DNA from: Paracraurococcus ruber
Lineage (GTDB): Bacteria; Pseudomonadota; Alphaproteobacteria; Acetobacterales; Acetobacteraceae
Assembly: GCF_004353985.1 (NCBI RefSeq)
Contig: NZ_SMOA01000005.1
Coordinates: forward strand, 22,640-86,639
Length of the DNA stretch: 64,000 nucleotides
Reading direction: 5' to 3'
Below, piece by piece: positions 19,030-27,042 of the stretch. The position numbers and the translations under genes are program-made. The notes beneath the pieces were generated by a model. That model had not been told where the DNA came from. It saw nothing but the letters and a program-made list of their open reading frames with translations, and searched no databases. Every line of letters starts with the position of its first letter. The first letter of the stretch is position 1.

Positions 19030-19574
19030 ACACGCTCGATGACTACCTCGCTCTCAAGCGCCCGGCCTACCAGGCCATCAAGGCCAGGGCGCGTGCCCCA
19101 GGCTACGAGCCCGGCACGCTCCGCGCCGTGGTGACGGTGGAAGGCCGCAGCGGCATTCGCCGCATCCGGCTGCGCGACCATCAGGTCATCACCGACAGCC
19201 CGCCGGATTTCGTCGGCTACGACCTCGGCCCCTCCTCACCCGAGATCGCACTCGGCGCGCTCGGCTCCTGCCTTGCCCATAGCTGGCTGATCCAGGCGGC
19301 CGTGCATGGCCTGCCGCTGCAATCGGTGGAGGTCGAGGTCACCGGCCGGATCGATGCCCGGGCCGGCGAGCCGGGGCATGAGGACATCCGGCCGGAGCCG
19401 CAGGGCATCGGCTTCACCGTCCGCCTGACCACCGCCGCGAGCGGCGCCGAGATCACCGTCGTGGAGGCCGCGGTGGATCGGGCCAGCCCCATTCTCAACC
19501 TCCTGCGCCGACCGCAGGCCATCGCGGCCCGCGTCGAGGGCGTCCTGCCCGGCGGAGATCCGCGCAATGCCTGA
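19026..19574 (+). CDS. OsmC-family protein with a single cysteine
   Basis: A 182-aa OsmC/Ohr-fold protein: beta strands LRAVVTVEGRSGIRRIRLR and VITDSPPDFVGYD, then the central helix SSPEIALGALGSCLAHSWLIQAAVHG containing the first redox cysteine. At the second, resolving position, where the family usually has a C-P pair, it reads DRASPILNLL, so the second cysteine is missing. Thiol-dependent peroxidase activity by the normal two-cysteine route is unlikely. OsmC proteins often accompany sulfur-acquisition genes. The start overlaps the monooxygenase stop and the end overlaps the next receptor gene by 8 bases. Confidence 0.85.
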   Translation: MNTLDDYLALKRPAYQAIKARARAPGYEPGTLRAVVTVEGRSGIRRIRLRDHQVITDSPPDFVGYDLGPSSPEIALGALGSCLAHSWLIQAAVHGLPLQSVEVEVTGRIDARAGEPGHEDIRPEPQGIGFTVRLTTAASGAEITVVEAAVDRASPILNLLRRPQAIAARVEGVLPGGDPRNA

Positions 19575-20646
19575 CACAACCGCCTCCCGGCGCGCCCTGA
19601 TGCGCGCCACCGGCCTGGCTGCGCTGGCGGTGCCAGTCGGCGGCATGGCTCCCCGCACGCTTCTCCCGACCCCTTCCTTGCCCGCGCCGCCCATCTGCCG
19701 CGTGGCCGATCTGGCGCTTGCCGCGGCCGCCGCGCCCGGCCCACGCCGCAGCCTGAAGCTGACCTGGAATGCCAATGCCATCTGCACGGTCGGCGTGCCG
19801 GTGGCGGCGACGCAGGGCATCTTCGCGCGCCACAACCTGGATGTGGAGCTGATCAATTTCGGCGGCTCGACCGACCAGCTGCTGGAGGCGATCGCCACCG
19901 GCAAGGCCGATGCCGGCGTCGGCATGGCGCTGCGCTGGCTGAAGCCGCTGGAACAGGGCTTCGACGTGAAGATCACCGCCGCCATCCATGGCGGCTGCAT
20001 GCGGCTGTTCGCCCTGCCGGGCAGCGGCATCCATACGCTGGCGCAGTTCCGCGGCAAGACCCTTGGCGCTTCCGACATGGCGGCGCCGGACAAGAATTTC
20101 TTCTCCATCATCGCGGCCAGGCAGGGGTTGGACCCGGAAAAGGACCTGACCTGGCGGCAGTTTCCTGCCGACCTGCTCGCGGAGGCGCTGAAGCGCGGCG
20201 AGATCCAGGGCTTCGCGCTGGGCGATCCGCTCGCCTCCCTCATCCGCGACCGCGACGGGCTGCTGGAGGTGGCGAACAACCTGGACGGCGAATACGCCCA
20301 GCGCTCCTGCTGCATCCTGGGCGTCCGCGGCAGCCTGATCCGGCAGGACCGCGCCGCCGCCCGCGCCATCACCGCCGCCCTGCTGGAAGCGCAGCACTGG
20401 GTGCATGAGCGGCCGGATGCCGCGGCAGAGATCTTCGCGCCCTATGCCAAGGCGCCGGTGCCGGCGCTGGCGGCCATGCTGCGCAGCCACACCCACAACC
20501 ACCACCCGACCGGATCGGCGCTGCGCTTCGAGCTCGCGGCCTACATCGAGGAACTGAAGCTGGTGCGCGTCATGCGGCCGAACACCGACCCGCTGCGCCT
20601 GTCCGAGCGGATCTTCGCCGATGTCCTGAGCGGCGCGCCGGCATGA
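19567..20646 (+). CDS. ABC-transporter substrate-binding protein, SsuA/TauA (NMT1-like)
   Basis: A 359-aa receptor. The N-terminus carries RR plus a hydrophobic stretch (ASRRALMRATGLAALAVPVGG), suggesting Tat or Sec export. The mature part reads LKLTWNANAICTVGVPVAATQGIFARHNLDVELINFGGSTDQLLEAIATGKADAGVGM, the classic SsuA/TauA opening lobe, followed by LAQFRGKTLG and FALGDPLASLIRD. It is followed directly by its cognate permease and ATPase genes, which makes a complete importer. It differs in length and sequence from the two later receptors. Confidence 0.88.
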   Translation: MPDTTASRRALMRATGLAALAVPVGGMAPRTLLPTPSLPAPPICRVADLALAAAAAPGPRRSLKLTWNANAICTVGVPVAATQGIFARHNLDVELINFGGSTDQLLEAIATGKADAGVGMALRWLKPLEQGFDVKITAAIHGGCMRLFALPGSGIHTLAQFRGKTLGASDMAAPDKNFFSIIAARQGLDPEKDLTWRQFPADLLAEALKRGEIQGFALGDPLASLIRDRDGLLEVANNLDGEYAQRSCCILGVRGSLIRQDRAAARAITAALLEAQHWVHERPDAAAEIFAPYAKAPVPALAAMLRSHTHNHHPTGSALRFELAAYIEELKLVRVMRPNTDPLRLSERIFADVLSGAPA

Positions 20647-21641
20647 GCGCGACGACCCTAGGCGCCCGGCTAGCCGCGCCGGCGCGGCCGGCGCCGCTCT
20701 GGCCCAGCGGCTGGGCGGCCGGCCTCGCCTGGCTGGGCGCGGCGGCGGTGATCCTGCTGCTGCCGGATGCCGACGATCTCGGCCGCACGGCGGAGCTCGG
20801 CTTCCTCGCCGCCACGCTGGGCGGGCTGCTGCTGCTGGCGGCCATCGCCGCCGCGGTGCCGGCGCTCGGCGCCCGCCTGGCGCCGCTGCGCGCGGCCGGG
20901 CCCTGGCTGCTGGTGCTGGCGCTCGCGCTGCTGGCCTGGGAATTGGCGACGGCGAAGCTGGACTGGCTGCCGCGGCCCTTCTTCGCCGCGCCGCAATCGA
21001 TCCTCGAAGTCTTCACCGACGACTATGCCCGGCTGGGCGAGAGCGTCGGTCGCAGCCTGCTGCTGGTGCTGCCGGGCTACCTGCTGGGCGCCGCCATCGG
21101 CTTCCTGTTCGGCGTCGCCATGGGCTGGTCAAGGCTGGTCGGCTACTGGGCGCATCCGGTGGTGCGGCTGATCGGGCCGCTGCCCGCCACGGCCTGGCTG
21201 CCCATCGCCTTCTTCGCCTTCGCCTCCTCGCGTGGCGCCTCCACCTTCCTGGTCGCGCTGGCCAGCTTCTTCCCGGTCACGGTGCTGACCTGGTCGGGCG
21301 TCTCCGCCGTCTCGAAATCCTATTACGACGTGGCGCGGACCATGGGCGCCTCGCCCTGGTTCCTGGTCCGCAAGGTGGCGGTGCCGGCGGCCATGCCCTC
21401 GGTCTTCGTCGGGCTGTTCATGGGGCTCGGCGCATCCTTCAGCGTCCTCGTCGTCGCGGAGATGATGGGCGTGAAGGCCGGGCTCGGCTGGTACATGCAA
21501 TGGGCCCAGGGCTGGGCGGCCTATGCCAACATGTACGCCGCGCTGCTGGTCATGGCGGTGATGTGCTCCTCCGCCGTCACCCTGCTGTTCCGGGTCCGCG
21601 ACCGCCTGCTCTCCTGGCAGAAGGGGCTGGTGCGGTGGTGA
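20643..21641 (+). CDS. ABC-transporter permease, SsuC-like with extra N-terminal membrane segments
   Basis: A 332-aa integral membrane protein. The C-terminal 230 residues are a BPD-type permease with the cytoplasmic coupling loop DVARTMGASPWFLVRKVAVPAAMPSVFVGL. In front of it are two additional hydrophobic segments (LAWLGAAAVILLL and LGFLAATLGGLLLLAAIAAAV) that most SsuC proteins, at about 260 residues, do not have. It starts inside the stop of the receptor gene (ATGA) and overlaps the ATPase gene (GTGA). Confidence 0.9.
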   Translation: MSATTLGARLAAPARPAPLWPSGWAAGLAWLGAAAVILLLPDADDLGRTAELGFLAATLGGLLLLAAIAAAVPALGARLAPLRAAGPWLLVLALALLAWELATAKLDWLPRPFFAAPQSILEVFTDDYARLGESVGRSLLLVLPGYLLGAAIGFLFGVAMGWSRLVGYWAHPVVRLIGPLPATAWLPIAFFAFASSRGASTFLVALASFFPVTVLTWSGVSAVSKSYYDVARTMGASPWFLVRKVAVPAAMPSVFVGLFMGLGASFSVLVVAEMMGVKAGLGWYMQWAQGWAAYANMYAALLVMAVMCSSAVTLLFRVRDRLLSWQKGLVRW

Positions 21642-22396
21642 GCGGCGCGCGGCTGGAGGTGCGCGGCGTCAGCCACGCCTTCGCCCTGGAGAAGCGGGCG
21701 CTGCCCGTGCTGCAGGACATCGACTTCGTCGCGCAGCCTGGCGAGTTCGTCGCCCTCCTCGGCCCCTCCGGCTGCGGCAAGTCGACCCTGCTGCGGCTGG
21801 TGGCGGGGCTGGAGGCGCCGAGCGAGGGGCGGCTGCTGGTGGACGGCGCGCCGGTGACCGGCACCGACCCGTCCCGCACCATCATGTTCCAGGACCCGAC
21901 GCTGTTCCCCTGGCGCACGGTGCGCGGCAATGCGCAGTTGGGGCCGGAGGCGCGCGGCACGCTGGCGGCGGATGCGCCGCGGATCGAGCAGGCGCTGTCC
22001 CTGGTCGGCCTGGCCAGCTTCGCCGAGGCCTTTCCGCACCAGCTGTCCGGCGGCATGGCGCAGCGCGCCGCGCTGGCCCGGGCGCTGGTGAACCAGCCGC
22101 GCCTGCTGATGCTGGACGAGCCGCTGGGCAAGCTGGACAGCCTGACGCGGCTGGCCATGCAGCGCGAGCTGGCGGCGCTGTGGGAGCGGGAGCGCTTCAC
22201 CGCCCTGCTGGTCACCCATGACGTGGAGGAAGCGGTGCTGCTGGCCGACCGCGTCCTGGTGCTGAGCGACCGGCCGGCGCGCATCTGCGCCGATATCCGG
22301 GTGGACCGGCCGCGGCCGCGCCGGCGCGACGATGCCGGCCTGGTGGCGCTGCGGGAGGAGATCCTGGCGCTGCTCGGCCTCGCGGAGGCGGCATGA
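21638..22396 (+). CDS. ABC-transporter ATPase, SsuB/TauB-like (module 1)
   Basis: A 252-aa nucleotide-binding subunit: Walker A GPSGCGKST, Q-loop FQDPTLFPW, signature QLSGGMAQRAALARAL, Walker B LLMLDEPLGKLDSLTR and the switch histidine in VTHDVEEAVLLADRV. The GTG start overlaps the permease stop. The F-P-W after the Q-loop is typical of the nitrate/sulfonate/taurine subfamily. It works with the permease at 20643 and probably with the receptor at 19567. Confidence 0.93.
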   Translation: MSGARLEVRGVSHAFALEKRALPVLQDIDFVAQPGEFVALLGPSGCGKSTLLRLVAGLEAPSEGRLLVDGAPVTGTDPSRTIMFQDPTLFPWRTVRGNAQLGPEARGTLAADAPRIEQALSLVGLASFAEAFPHQLSGGMAQRAALARALVNQPRLLMLDEPLGKLDSLTRLAMQRELAALWERERFTALLVTHDVEEAVLLADRVLVLSDRPARICADIRVDRPRPRRRDDAGLVALREEILALLGLAEAA

Positions 22397-23301
22397 CCAT
22401 GGCCGCGCCGCCGCTCTCCCATCCCAGCATCCCGGCCCCCGGCGGTCGAAGCCCCTGGAGTTTCCGCATGTCGGGACAATCCCTCGCCGGCGCCGCGCCC
22501 CTGGGCGACGCGCCGTCCCGGTTCCGCCTCTTCCCCCGCCGCCTCGGGGCGGCGCGGCGCTTCGTGGCGCCAGTGGTGCTCGTGCTGCTCTGGCAGCTCG
22601 CGGCGCAGGCCGGGCTGGTCTCCACCCGGCTGCTCGCCTCGCCGGCGGCAATCGCCACGGCGGCTTGGCAGCTCATCGCATCGGGGGAGCTTGCCTACCA
22701 CCTCGCCGTCTCGCTGCGCCGCGTGGCGATCGGGTTGGCCATCGCGCTCGGCTTCGCCGTGCCGCTCGGCCTGCTCGCGGGCCTCTCGCGGCTCGGGGAG
22801 GATCTGGTGGACGCCACGCTGCAGATGCTGCGGGCGCTGCCCTTCCTCGCCCTGGTGCCGCTGCTCATCCTCTGGCTCGGCATTGGGGAGGCGACGAAGA
22901 TCGCCCTGGTCGCGCTCGGCGCCGCCTTCCCGATCTACCTCACGCTGTTCGGCGGCATCCGCGGCGTCGATCCGAAGTTGCTGGAGGCTGGGCGGGTCTT
23001 CGGCCTCTCCCGCGCTGGGCTGATCCGCCACATCGTCCTGCCCGGCGCGCTGCCGCAGGCGCTGGTCGGGCTCCGCTACGCGCTCGGCACCGCCTGGCTC
23101 AGCCTGGTGGTCGGAGAGCAGATCAACGCCACCGCCGGCATCGGCTACCTGGTGATGGATGCGCGGGAATTCCTGCGCACCGACATCATCCTGGTCGGGC
23201 TGCTGGTCTATGCGCTGCTCGGCCTCGGCGCCGACCAGCTGGTGCGGTTCATCGAGAAGGCGGCGCTCGCCTGGCGTCCCTCCGTGCTCGGGGAGCGCTG
23301 A
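22393..23301 (+). CDS. ABC-transporter permease, SsuC-like (module 2)
   Basis: A 302-aa BPD-type permease with six predicted membrane segments from about residue 57, and the coupling loop LEAGRVFGLSRAGLIRHIVLPGALPQALVGL. The first 55 residues are hydrophilic; the ATG at 22471 (MSGQSLAG) is an alternative start, but the upstream ATG overlaps the preceding stop in the operon's usual ATGA style. It belongs to the second importer with the ATPase at 23305. Confidence 0.92.
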   Translation: MTMAAPPLSHPSIPAPGGRSPWSFRMSGQSLAGAAPLGDAPSRFRLFPRRLGAARRFVAPVVLVLLWQLAAQAGLVSTRLLASPAAIATAAWQLIASGELAYHLAVSLRRVAIGLAIALGFAVPLGLLAGLSRLGEDLVDATLQMLRALPFLALVPLLILWLGIGEATKIALVALGAAFPIYLTLFGGIRGVDPKLLEAGRVFGLSRAGLIRHIVLPGALPQALVGLRYALGTAWLSLVVGEQINATAGIGYLVMDAREFLRTDIILVGLLVYALLGLGADQLVRFIEKAALAWRPSVLGER

Positions 23302-23304
23302 GCG

Positions 23305-24048
23305 ATGCCGGATCCCGTGCTCCACCTCAGCCGCTTCTCCCGCCGCTTCCACGGGCCGGGCTCGCCGCCGGTGCTGGATGCGCTCGACCTGATCGTGCCG
23401 GCAGGCGAGTTCGTCGCCCTGCTCGGGCGCAGCGGCTCCGGCAAGACCACCCTGCTCCGGACCCTCGCCGGGCTGGACCCGGTGACCGATGGCAAGGCCG
23501 TGCTGCCGGAACGCCGCGCCGTGGTCTTCCAGGAACCGCGCCTGCTGCCCTGGAAGCCGGTCTGGCGAAATGTCGCGCTCGGCCTGCCCGGGCCGTCGGC
23601 GGCGGCGCGTGACCGCGCCCTGGCCGCGCTGGCCGAGGTCGAGCTGTCGCACCGCGCGGAAGCCTGGCCGCTGACGCTCTCGGGCGGGGAGGCGCAGCGC
23701 GCCGGCCTCGCCCGCGCCCTGGTGCGGGAGCCCGACCTGCTGCTGCTGGACGAGCCCTTCGCCTCGCTCGACGCGCTGACGCGGCTGCGCATGCAGTCTC
23801 TCGTCGGCGAGTTGTGGCAGGCGCACCGGCCCGCCGTGCTGCTGGTGACGCATGACGTGGAGGAGGCGCTGCTGCTGGCCGACCGCGTGCTGGTGCTCGC
23901 GGAAGGCCGGCTGGCGGAGGATCTGGCGGTCGGCGTGCCACGCCCGCGCCGCCGGGCGGCGCCGGGCTTCGACGCGCTGCGGCTGCGGCTGCTCGCCACC
24001 CTCGGCGTCGACGAGGACGGCCATGACGCGACCGCGCGGGCAGCCTGA
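23305..24048 (+). CDS. ABC-transporter ATPase, SsuB-like (module 2)
   Basis: A 247-aa nucleotide-binding subunit: Walker A GRSGSGKTTLLRTLAG, Q-loop FQEPRLLPWKPVWRNV, signature LSGGEAQRAGLARAL, Walker B LLLLDEPFASLDALTR, switch VTHDVEEALLLADRV. L-P-W after the Q-loop is typical of SsuB. It lies 3 bases after the permease stop. Two receptors follow after a 96-base gap, either of which could serve this module. Confidence 0.93.
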   Translation: MPDPVLHLSRFSRRFHGPGSPPVLDALDLIVPAGEFVALLGRSGSGKTTLLRTLAGLDPVTDGKAVLPERRAVVFQEPRLLPWKPVWRNVALGLPGPSAAARDRALAALAEVELSHRAEAWPLTLSGGEAQRAGLARALVREPDLLLLDEPFASLDALTRLRMQSLVGELWQAHRPAVLLVTHDVEEALLLADRVLVLAEGRLAEDLAVGVPRPRRRAAPGFDALRLRLLATLGVDEDGHDATARAA

Positions 24049-24144
24049 GATGCCGCGGCCCCGCCCCCTCCCGGCCCGATGTCGCGGCGCGAATGATCGC
24101 CTCTGCCGCCTTCACGCCCCTCTCGCTCTGATGGACCACGCCGC

Positions 24145-25104
24145 ATGACCGATGCCACCCGCCGCGCCCTGCTCGGCGCCGCCCCCCTGGTCGTTCCCCT
24201 GGCCGTTCCCCGGGCCTCCCGCGCCCAATCGGCGGCGCGCACGCTGCGCGTCGGCAACCAGCGCGGCGGCCTGCGCTCGCTGCTCGAAGCCTCCGGCGTC
24301 GCGCAGGACCTGCCCTACCGCATCGAATGGAGCGAATTTCCCGCGGCGCAGCCGCTGCTCGAGGCGCTGAACGCGCATGCCGTCGATCTCGGCACCATGG
24401 GCGACCTGAATTTCTTCAGCGTCTATTCCTCCGGCGCGCCGATCACCGCCATCGCCGCCTCGCGCTCGGACGGCGCATCGCAGGCGATCGTGGTGCGCGG
24501 CGACAGTCCGATCCGCGGCGTCGCCGACCTGCGCGGCAAGCGTGTCGCCGCGGCGCGCGGCGGCTGGACGCACTACTCCCTGCTGTCGATCCTGCACCAG
24601 GCCGGCATCCCCTTCGGCGATGTCCGCTTCGCCTGGCTGCTGCCGGCCGAGGCCGCGCTCGCCTTCCGCACCGGCGAGGTGGATGCCTGGTCGATCTGGG
24701 AGCCGTACACATCGCTCGAGGTGCTGAATTTCGGCGCCCGCGTGCTGGCCGATGCGCGCGGCCTGACGCCCTCGGCCAGCGTGCTGGCGGTGAACAACCG
24801 TTCCCTCGCCGAGCGGCGGGAGCAGCTGCTGGACTTCGTCCGGCGGGACGCGCGGGCCTGGGCCTGGGCGCAGGAGAACCGCGCCGCCTATGCCCGCGTC
24901 ACCGCCCAGGCGATCCGCCAGCCGGAGCCCGTGCTGCTCCGCGCCTATGAGGTGAACCGCACCCGCGCCGTGCCGATCGATGCCGCGCTGGTCCGCGAAT
25001 TCCAGCAGGCGGTGGACCGCGCGCATGCCTGGGGCGTGATCCCCGGCAAGGTCAGCGTGGCCGATGCCGTGGACCAGAGCTTCACCCGTGACCTGGGGAC
25101 CTGA
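24145..25104 (+). CDS. ABC-transporter substrate-binding protein, SsuA-like (tandem copy A)
   Basis: A 319-aa receptor. The signal region MTDATRRALLGAAPLVVPLAVP ends near SRA-QS. The mature part starts RTLRVGNQRGGLRSLLEAS, then LPYRIEWSEFPAAQPLLEALNAHAVDLGTMGD, the SsuA aliphatic-sulfonate-receptor pattern, and VADLRGKRVAAARGGWTHYSLL. It is closely related to the next gene, with long shared blocks, so the pair arose by tandem duplication. A 96-base gap upstream breaks the otherwise overlapping gene chain. Confidence 0.9.
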   Translation: MTDATRRALLGAAPLVVPLAVPRASRAQSAARTLRVGNQRGGLRSLLEASGVAQDLPYRIEWSEFPAAQPLLEALNAHAVDLGTMGDLNFFSVYSSGAPITAIAASRSDGASQAIVVRGDSPIRGVADLRGKRVAAARGGWTHYSLLSILHQAGIPFGDVRFAWLLPAEAALAFRTGEVDAWSIWEPYTSLEVLNFGARVLADARGLTPSASVLAVNNRSLAERREQLLDFVRRDARAWAWAQENRAAYARVTAQAIRQPEPVLLRAYEVNRTRAVPIDAALVREFQQAVDRAHAWGVIPGKVSVADAVDQSFTRDLGT

Positions 25105-25107
25105 CCG

Positions 25108-26049
25108 ATGACCGCATCCCTGTCCCGCCGCGCGCTCGGCGCCGCCGCCGCCGGCCTGCTCGCCGCCCCCTCCCTCGCGCAGGCCCTGCCGGTGCTGCGC
25201 ATCGGCAACCAGAAGGGCGGGCTGCGTTCCCTGATCGAGGCTTCCGGCGCCGGCCGCGACCTGCCCTACCGCATCGAATGGAGCGAGTTCCCCGCCGCGG
25301 CGCCACTGCTGGAGGCGCTGAATGCCGGCGCGCTCGATCTCGGCTACCAGGGCGACCTCGCCTTCCTCACCGTCTTCGCCGCCGGCGCGCCGCTGCGTGG
25401 CATCGGCGTGGCGCGGCCCTCGCCGGCCGGCCAGGGCATCCTGGTGCGCGACGACCGCATCCGCAGCCTGGCGGACCTGCGCGGCAGGCGCATCGCCGGC
25501 AACCGCGGCGGCTGGGGCCACTACCTGATCCGCGCCGCCCTGAAACGGGAGGGGATCGGGCCCGAGGAAGTGCAGGTCACCTTCCTGCCGCCGACCGATG
25601 CGCTGCTCGCCTTCCGATCCGGGGCCGTGGATGCCTGGGCGGTGTGGGAACCCTACATCTCCGTCGAGATCCAGCAATTCGGCGCCCGCACGCTGATCGA
25701 CGGGCGCGGCCTGACGCCGTCCATCATGATCGTCTCGGCGCATGAGCAGGCGATCCGGACCAGGCGGCCGCAGCTGGCCGATTTCCTGCGCCGCTTCGCG
25801 GCCGGCTGGGATTGGGCGCGCGACAACATCGCCGAGTATGCCCGCTACAATTCGGCCCTGACCCGCATCCCGGAAGCCGCCCTGGTCCGCGCCTATGGCA
25901 TCGAGGCGACGGCGGCCGCGCCGCTGGACGATGCGCTGGTGCGGGAGTTCCAGCTCGCCGCCGACCAGGCGGTGGAATTCGGCCTGCTGCGGGACCTGGT
26001 GGATGTGCGCCGCGCGCTGCATCCCATCGCTCCGGCGGTGGCCGGCTGA
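25108..26049 (+). CDS. ABC-transporter substrate-binding protein, SsuA-like (tandem copy B)
   Basis: A 313-aa receptor with signal MTASLSRRALGAAAAGLLAA, cleaved near LAQA. It shares blocks with copy A (GNQKGGLRSLIEASG, LPYRIEWSEFPAA, LLEALNAGALDLG), but the ligand-region turn differs (DLGYQGDLAFLTV against DLGTMGDLNFFSV). This suggests divergence in ligand preference. It begins 3 bases after copy A and its stop overlaps the start of the Bug gene by one base. Confidence 0.9.
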   Translation: MTASLSRRALGAAAAGLLAAPSLAQALPVLRIGNQKGGLRSLIEASGAGRDLPYRIEWSEFPAAAPLLEALNAGALDLGYQGDLAFLTVFAAGAPLRGIGVARPSPAGQGILVRDDRIRSLADLRGRRIAGNRGGWGHYLIRAALKREGIGPEEVQVTFLPPTDALLAFRSGAVDAWAVWEPYISVEIQQFGARTLIDGRGLTPSIMIVSAHEQAIRTRRPQLADFLRRFAAGWDWARDNIAEYARYNSALTRIPEAALVRAYGIEATAAAPLDDALVREFQLAADQAVEFGLLRDLVDVRRALHPIAPAVAG

Positions 26050-27017
26050 TGCCGCGCCGCCGCACCCTGCTGGGCGCCGCGCCGCTGGCCGGCATGGCCC
26101 GGGCACAACCCGCCTGGCCGGACCGGCCGGTCCGGCTGGTGGTGCCCTGGCCAGCTGGAGGGCCGACCGACAATTTCGCCCGGGCCCTGGCGCGGGAACT
26201 CGCCCCGCTTCTCGGCCAGACGGTGGTGGTGGACAACCGCACCGGTGCCACCGGCACGGTCGGCATCGGCCATGTCGCACGCGGGCCGGCGGATGGCCAC
26301 ACGCTGCTGGTCGCCAACACAACGGCCTATGTGGGTAGCGTCGTCGCGCTGGGCGACACGGTGCCCTTCGACCCCCTGCGCGACTTCGTGCCCATCGGCC
26401 TCTTCGTCGAATCCTACAGCGTGCTCTGGGCGCATCCCGCGCTCGGCGTGCGGGATCTCGACGCGCTGCTGGCGCGGGCGCGCGACCCGGCGAAGTCGCG
26501 GCTCGCCTTCGGCACCACCGGCAGCGGCTCGGTGTCCGAGCAGTCGGTGGAGCAGCTGGCACGGCACTTCCGCCTGGACCTGACCAAGGTGCCCTATCGC
26601 GGCACCGCCCCCCAGGTCACCGACCTGGTCGCCGGCCATGTGCAGATCGGCACCGCGGACTACGCCACCGCCGCGCCGCATGCGCGCGAGGGCCGGCTGC
26701 TGCCGCTGCTGGTCATCGGCCGCCAGCGCCTGCCGGAGCTGCCGGGCACGCCAGCCAGCGCGGAACTCGGCCTGACCGAGCCGGACTTCACCATCTGGAA
26801 CGGGCTCTTCGCCCCGGCGGCGACGCCGGCGCCGGTGGTGGCGCGGCTGGAGGCGGCGCTGGCCGCGGCGCTGCGGACCGAGGCGATGCGGGCCGTGACG
26901 GAGGGCAACGGCAACCGCCCGATCCTGCAATCCGGCGCCGAGGGGCTGCGCCGCATCGCCACAGACCTGGAGAGCCGCCGCGCCTTCGCCCGCAGCATCC
27001 CGGGCGAGGGCAGCTGA
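26049..27017 (+). CDS. Bug-family (TctC-like) periplasmic solute receptor, second in operon
   Basis: A 322-aa receptor. A short RR-containing signal (MPRRRTLLGAAPLAGMARA) precedes WPDRPVRLVVPWPAGGPTDNFARALARELAPLLGQTVVVDNRTGA. YDPL-type landmark FDPLRDFVPIGLF and the late WNGLFAPAATPAPVVARLEAAL are present. No TctA/TctB permease is encoded anywhere in the window. Its membership in the organosulfur operon is shown by the TGATG overlap upstream and 25-base spacing to metY downstream. Confidence 0.9.
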   Translation: MPRRRTLLGAAPLAGMARAQPAWPDRPVRLVVPWPAGGPTDNFARALARELAPLLGQTVVVDNRTGATGTVGIGHVARGPADGHTLLVANTTAYVGSVVALGDTVPFDPLRDFVPIGLFVESYSVLWAHPALGVRDLDALLARARDPAKSRLAFGTTGSGSVSEQSVEQLARHFRLDLTKVPYRGTAPQVTDLVAGHVQIGTADYATAAPHAREGRLLPLLVIGRQRLPELPGTPASAELGLTEPDFTIWNGLFAPAATPAPVVARLEAALAAALRTEAMRAVTEGNGNRPILQSGAEGLRRIATDLESRRAFARSIPGEGS

Positions 27018-27042
27018 CCGGACCGCATCGAGGAGGATCGCC

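Noticed and set aside
21577..24024. Minus-strand open frame of 815 codons opposite the ABC genes
   Set aside because: Low-complexity Arg/Gln/Gly translation opposite two ATPases and a permease with complete motifs.
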